Of a stretch of DNA of 64,000 bases, positions 58,365-64,000 are shown piece by piece. Numbering within the stretch: position 1 is the first letter of the stretch; each line of letters begins with the position of its first letter. A program made the translations under genes and the position numbers. The DNA lies in NCBI RefSeq assembly GCF_047663525.1, contig NC_092587.1, positions 45,654,501 to 45,718,500 on the forward strand, in the 5' to 3' direction. The notes beneath the pieces were generated by a model. It did no database searches, was not told the origin of the DNA, and saw only the letters and a program-made list of their open reading frames with translations. The DNA comes from Anas platyrhynchos (taxonomy: Eukaryota; Chordata; Aves; Anseriformes; Anatidae).

Positions 58365-59035
58365 TTTCATAGCATCACAGAACGTTTTGGAAGGAACCAT
58401 AAAGAGCATCTGGTTCCAACTCCCTGCCATGGGCAGGGACACCTCCCACCAGACCAGGCTGCCCAAAGCCCCATCCAGCCTGGCCTTGAGCACCTCCAGG
58501 GATGGGGCACCCACAGCTGCTCTGAGCAGCCTGTGCCAGGGCCTCACCACCCTCTGAATGAGGAATTTCTTCCTAATATCTAATCTAAATCTACCCTCTT
58601 CTAATTTAAAGCCATTACTCCTTGTCCTATCACTTCACTCCCTGACAAAGAGTCACTCCCCAGCTTTCCTCTGGGCCCCCTTTTAGGTAGTGTAAAGCCA
58701 CTGTAAGGTCTTCCTGGAGCCTCTTCTTCTCCAGGCTGAACAACCCCAACTCCTTCAGCCTGTCCTCATAGGAGAGGTGCTGCAGCCCTTTGATTATCTT
58801 TGTGACCCTCCTCTGGACTTGGTCTAATACTTCCATGCCCTTTTTGTGCTGGGGGCCCCAGACCTGAATGCAGGGCTCCAGGTGGGGTCTCACAAGAGCA
58901 GAGTAGAAAGGGAAAATCACCTCCCTCAACATGCTTGTCATGCTTCTTTTGATGTAGCCCAGGATACATTTGGCTTTCTGGGCTGCAAGTGCACGTTGCT
59001 GGCCCGCAATTCACCAGTGAGTGTTCAAGATGTGA
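58365..59035 (-). mobile_element. CR1 LINE, 5'-truncated, about 670 bp
   Basis: Minus orientation. Starts with CATCACAGAACGTTTTGGAA and continues through CACCTCCCACCAGACCAGGC, TGTCCTCATAGGAGAGGTGC and CAGGGCTCCAGGTGGGGTCT to GTGCACGTTGCTGGCCCGC. On minus, 58941-58630 reads [20 protein letters not shown] and [18 protein letters not shown], which is CR1 ORF2 C terminus. Confidence 0.93.
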
Positions 59036-59791
59036 TAGGTGGTTAACTATCTTGTTCAATTGTAATGGCCTGACACTTAAAAAAGATGCAGAAATGAATC
59101 ATAGTGCACTTTAAATTTTGAAACAAGATGAATATTTAAAGGCAGTTGAAGAGCCAAAACCACAAATGAGGAACAGTTGAGAATGATGTGCTTAGAGCAC
59201 AGCTGCTTTAAGAGCTCAACACTACCATGTCTCTGTAACGCATTGTCTGACAATCACAATATCTAGTTGTAGTTAATTTACAATCACTAATTCTAATAAA
59301 ATAAAAGAAAAAGCAGCAAGAGAAAAATATCAGATACATTGCTAGGTACAATCAGGTTCAGAGAAGACAGGGCATTTTATAACTTTTTCACAGCTGCTAA
59401 AGATGGGAGATGTTGATCTGCACTCACTGGCTTGGAGATGTCACTTCAAAGTGATGAGAAAAAGACTTAGTAATTGGCGTGGGGCAATATGTGAAGGGAG
59501 CCTTTGTCAAGGTAGCAATAATTAAATAATGGGTTAATAAAGTTCAATACAATGTGTAATAACATAGCTATTCCTGTGGAAAAAAAGTATAAACTTTTTT
59601 TTTTTTTTTTTAATTTATGTTAGTGTTTCTCATCACATGCGATTAGAATGTGGAGATTTTTACTCCAAAAAGCACAGTGTTCTTCAGAACAATAATCTTT
59701 ATTTCTTTCACTGCTATTTGGCAGGGTAATAATCATCTTTCCTTGAGTTTCTTCGCAAAAGAAATAGAATTTCAATGCAATTGCATTGGCT

Positions 59792-59802
59792 CCCTCTGGT
59801 GG
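59792..59802 (-). promoter_or_regulatory. CTCF-like core motif
   Basis: CCCTCTGGTGG matches the reverse core CCMYCTRSTGG at every position, followed by CA. It lies in intergenic DNA. Confidence 0.4.
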
Positions 59803-60904
59803 CACTCAGAGATGTTCTACTTTACAGTCCAGCAAAACTACTGATTCAAAACACGTTTGATATCAGAAATTGATATTACTATTTTATTTTAATTGTTGTA
59901 TTAAAAATAGGAGGAAAAAGTAATCATATCCTTGAAGTCCAATGCAGCTTACACAAAATCAGTTCATAAAAATGAAATCCTATCAGCAATCTGGGTCAAA
60001 ATGGCTGGAGAAAACATCACTTGTTTCCCTTCCCTCACATTCTTTTAACTGAATTCATGGACAGCATTTTACTATTATGTGTTTGGAAAGGAGAGGAGTT
60101 ACAATGTCTTAGCTATGGCCCTACCCTGTTTCACTTGGCAGCAGAGATCAATCAGTCTTTTACAGAAAGTTTTCACAGGAAAATTTCCGTTTTGAAATTA
60201 AGGCACTTGGCAGTTGTTGCCACTTGCATCCTGAGAGCTCTTGCCAGAGCTAAAACAGATGTGCAGTTAATGCCTGTTTTTGTCCACTTGTTTTTAATAA
60301 TGAATGTGGATAAGAGAGGAAAGAAAGGGTAAAGAGGAGCAGGAAATGGGGAAGCAGTTAGATCATTTCCTTTATTTATCTATGCAGGAGGACCCACATT
60401 TTGAGGATGTTGCCAAGGATGAAACTTGCCCTTTTATCTAAAGTTGGGTAACTCTGCAGTTACCCATCCTCAGCAAAGCAGGACTGACTGAGGGGAAGAA
60501 AATGATTAAAGTTGCATCATCAGTGCGGCCCAGTCTCCCATCTCTGCAGTCCAACTCCTCATTATTGAACACAGTAAGTTTCCTGAATGACTGAATGTTC
60601 CTGCCCCTTCTTCTACTTAATAATAACAGAGAGATCAAGGAATATTGCCTGGAAACAGAAAGGGAGAACAGGTTTTGGTCATTTTAAGTCCACTGTATTA
60701 ACATTCACGGGTTGATACACAGATATATTTCCAATGATAGCACTTTAGAAACTATCAAAACAAGAAAATAGAAGAAAAAGTATTTTTATTTTCTATGCAT
60801 ATTGCAGAACAATATATCAAAAGATCAGCACTGAAAAAGCACCAGACATTTGAATATGTACTGAAATTTTACAGAGAGGAAAGAATGTATTCACCATGAT
60901 GGTC

Positions 60905-60997
60905 CGAATTTTTGGGTAGACCTGTGTGGAGCCAGGACTTGGACTCAATAATCCTTATGGATTCCTTCCAACTCAGGATATTCTATGATTCTATGAT
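60905..60997 (+). mobile_element. CR1 LINE 3'-terminal fragment
   Basis: Only the last ~90 bases: GGACTTGGACTCAATAATCC, TTCCTTCCAACTCAGGATA, then TTCTATGATTCTATGATA. Highly 5'-truncated, as CR1 often is. Confidence 0.85.
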
Positions 60998-61418
60998 AAA
61001 TACTCATATTGGAAGAAATGGCTCTTCTGTTTAAATGGATAAAGGGGGCACAATCTTTTCTGATATAGCTTTAAAAAGTGAAAAGGGAAATGCTAAAAGT
61101 ATTTTTGAACCATTATTTTTTAAATGATTTGAATACTCTGCTTTTTGAAAGCACTTTAGTGCTAAATACCAATAATATTTTGCAAATTCTCTGATCTTGG
61201 CCAAATTCTGATCCTACAGACTCTTCTGCTTAAGCAAAAACCAAACTAAACCAAACCAAACCAAAACCATCACCACCATCACCACCAACAAAAACAGAAA
61301 ACTTATTAAATAAAATGTAATTAATTTACTGGATTAGCAAGTCTGAAAATTCAGCTTTTCAGAATATTTCAGGCTTAAAAATCAAAAATAAAAGCAAACA
61401 GTATTATGAGTAACAGCT

Positions 61419-61462
61419 GTATATATGTGAAATATATATATATGTATATATACATATACATT
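61419..61462. repeat. AT/TATG microsatellite
   Basis: TATATATGTGAAATATATAT and TATATACATATACAT; alternating purine-pyrimidine DNA. Confidence 0.8.
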
Positions 61463-62703
61463 CTCTGCTACAGAATGAAGAATTCTCTCTGAGTCTTTTA
61501 TTAGTATATTTAATCATAATAGCTTGGCATTCTTGAGGCTTATGTATGTAATTCTGCACACCTGCAAGTTCTTAGAACACTTCTTTAACCTTTAAGAAAC
61601 ACACCATCAGACAAGCAATGTATTGCATGTGTCAGCACGTTATTCTAAAATATTTAATGTGAACTTTATTATTTGTAAATCTTGTTTCTTCATATGAGAA
61701 AGTTCTGTGTTATTCAGCAAATTCTTTACCTGACATTTCCACAGCTGGTTTTACATCTACAAAATCCACTAATTTTAGACAATGCCTTTTCGTTTTCAAA
61801 ATCAGTTCAGCCAGTAATAAGTCACCAAATTTTAAATAAAGCTAGCTTTTGAACCATGAAAGAATAGAAGAAATTTGAGCCTTGTGTAAAAGGCAAAAAC
61901 AATTGAAACTGTGCATTAAGAATGGCAAGTCATTCATAACTCTACATCACACAACTGAAAGCTAAGCTAGACTATTTATAGCTAAGCACTGTCAAGAGCA
62001 ATATGTGTTGATGAGAGAACCTGACTGTTAGTACATTCTTAGATTAGGTACATGCTAATAAGGCCTGTGAAAAGCAATAAAAGGGATGAAGTCTTAAGAT
62101 AATATTTAGAAGCCAGAAAACATGTTTAAATTGCTTAGATAGACAAAATGGAAAATTAGAGGCATAAGGAGCTAAAGTAGGTAAAATTTTCACTTTCTAA
62201 TTATTTGTAAAGCAATTCTGTTTTCTATAGATATTTAAAACAAGCAGACTGGTAATACTTTTAAAATTTACTTCTAATAATCAATGATTATATTAATTAT
62301 AATAATTATTAGTATTTTATATTACTAATTAAATAGTAATATATTAAAAACACTGTTAATAACGAGTCCATTGTAGTGTACATTTTCTTGAAGGTATTTT
62401 TTTTAAACAAAGGAAAGAAATCAAACACTTTTCAGAAGGGCTTAGTTGGGAACTGAATCACTTTTGCAGTACAACATTCTGGAAGATTCCAAAGACAGTG
62501 GGATGTGGCTTTGCGAGACTGTATAGATCGGTCTGGGAATCTGATGTGTCTTTGGGTCAGAAAATCAATCAATGTTCTGGTCATCACTTTTATTCAGAAA
62601 CAATTCCTTAGTATGCAAAGGAGAGAGATTCTAAATTATCAGTGTTCCCATAGAATAACACTGTATTTCTACAGGATGAAAGATTGACATAAAAAATTAA
62701 GTG

Positions 62704-62772
62704 TTTTTTTTTTTTTTTTTTTTTTTTAATTTTAATTATATATATTTTTTTTTATTATTTTTTTTTTTAGGT
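62704..62772. repeat. Poly(T) run followed by AT-rich low-complexity DNA
   Basis: A T24 run (62704-62727), then AATTTTAATTATATATA and further T-runs. No LINE body is attached. Confidence 0.85.
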
Positions 62773-64000
62773 AAATGGATTGTGGATATATATGTATGTT
62801 GTACGTTACAAAATTCATCCTTATCATGTGCTCCCTGCTGCCTCCTGTAGCACAGTGTAACAGTCTGTGTTCCCTATATTTGGAACTGAAAGTAAAACTG
62901 TACTTAAAATTGGCACTGCAGGGCCAAATAATACTACTGTTCTCTTAACAAGAGGCATGCTTGCATCTAGAGCTGAGTCTGCCTACAATTTAGGGAGGGA
63001 CAGAAAAGTGTTCTAGTTCTGCAGACCGGATGCAGAACTTCAGCTGAGATATTTCGGAGAAGAATGTTGTGGATAGATACATATCTCAGATTCAAATACC
63101 TTTGTGTTTCAGGATGCATTCAGAATTTGGGTGTTGCCTCATGCTAGTGCCATATTTAAGCTTCCTTTGGGGAAAAACAATGCCTTAGTTTGAGGTTTTA
63201 GTAAGTGAAATAAAGAGAATGTGTAACTTTTAAAATACAAGGTAGTGAAAGCTATGTTTATAGAGAGGAGATTATGCATGGAATTCATGGAAAGAGGATA
63301 TGAAATTTGGAAGGCAGTAACCACAGTTTCTACAGTGCATAAAACCACAACATTTTCTTTATGCATTCAAAGATACAGCCAAGAGGCAGTCATTGTGCAG
63401 TCCACTCTCCCCCTGCACCCAGTTGCTTCCTCAAAGAGAATCCAGCATGAAGTTACACATCAAGAATGGCAGTTTTACGGCTCATCCTAAACCGTTGGAT
63501 CAGGTACAAAAGGAGGATGGGAATGGGTGATGGTATCAGGGCAGTCCAAATGCACATTGATCCTAAGTTTACTGGGCAGGGATCTGAGCAGCTCAGCAGG
63601 CTCTTTTGCCTGCCTTCTTCTCATTCTGTACTCACATAACTGTGATGTCTAAATTACAGTCACCTATCTCCCAGCTCCTAACTGCAATACTTCATGAACA
63701 TACTGTGAACTCTCCCTCCCTATGTAGTCAGTAGAGAGACAGACACGGCAGTTCAGTGTTAGGACACCAGAGTGTTATTTCAGACTACCCACAGTGTCCA
63801 AAGTTAGGCGGGTAAAGGTAAGCATGCTTAACTAGGAAATTGTTATTCCTGCTTAGTTTATATCCCTCTCCTTGTCCCAAGAAGTTAGATTTATTTCCCC
63901 TAAAATTTGTCATGATTTTGGCAACACAGAATTTTTTTCTACCCTGACCCATTTTTTTCTTTCATTAAGTTTGTCTACAGGAAGATGGTCGTATATAAAA

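Larger units (their letters stand above)
50560..64000. other. Gene-poor intergenic region
   Basis: No protein gene or RNA gene recognised. It holds CR1 copies at 53090-53790, 56820-57110, 58365-59035 and 60905-60997, simple repeats, and an unidentified ORF at 51781-52032. In human the region beyond TMPO is also sparse in coding genes. Confidence 0.6.

Noticed and set aside
1-64000. Endogenous retrovirus, LTR element or DNA transposon
   Set aside because: No LTR pair, primer-binding site or gag/pol/env-like coding trace was recognised. The only clear mobile elements are CR1 LINE copies.

Overview
The window is vertebrate nuclear DNA, almost certainly from a bird and plausibly a chicken-like galliform. 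Several truncated CR1 LINEs carry the avian 3' end of ATTCTATG repeats, compact GT-AG genes sit in CpG-rich promoters, and the gene order matches human 12q23 (TMPO, SLC25A3, IKBIP). The species cannot be fixed from the sequence alone.

Layout. Bases 1-60 are the last codons of a plus-strand coiled-coil-like gene, most likely IKBIP by synteny, followed by its 3' UTR and poly(A) signal near 343. Bases 366-5560 are intergenic. SLC25A3, the mitochondrial phosphate carrier, lies on the minus strand from 14502 (start codon) to 5742 (stop). It has seven coding exons in any one transcript, with a duplicated, mutually exclusive exon pair (3A at 10655-10776, 3B at 10368-10489), and a CpG-island promoter around 14650-14930. 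TMPO (LAP2 beta, an inner nuclear membrane protein) is upstream on the same strand, with start codon at 41046, stop at 20174 and nine coding exons. Its CpG-island promoter carries two CCAAT boxes 32 bp apart. The two genes together account for 5.6-41.4 kb; their introns hold mostly unique AT-rich DNA, two CR1 pieces, one GC-rich island and a few small repeats.

From 41.4 to 64 kb no protein gene was found. A GC-rich island at 49.4-50.5 kb carries three intact tRNA genes: tRNA-Trp(CCA) on minus, tRNA-Asp(GTC) on plus and an identical tRNA-Asp(GTC) on minus. The rest is intergenic DNA with CR1 fossils in both orientations, simple repeats and a few candidate regulatory motifs.

SLC25A3 (phosphate import for oxidative phosphorylation) and TMPO (lamina and chromatin tethering) are housekeeping genes that are neighbours but not pathway partners. 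No retroviral or LTR element, CRISPR array or bacterial-type system was recognised. The more interesting points are the exon 3A/3B pair, the absence of a LAP2-alpha exon, three phase-0 cassette exons in TMPO, the paired CCAAT boxes, the perfect inverted tRNA-Asp pair, a CTCF-like site inside a GC-rich patch of TMPO intron 1, and a perfect hairpin in TMPO intron 4.
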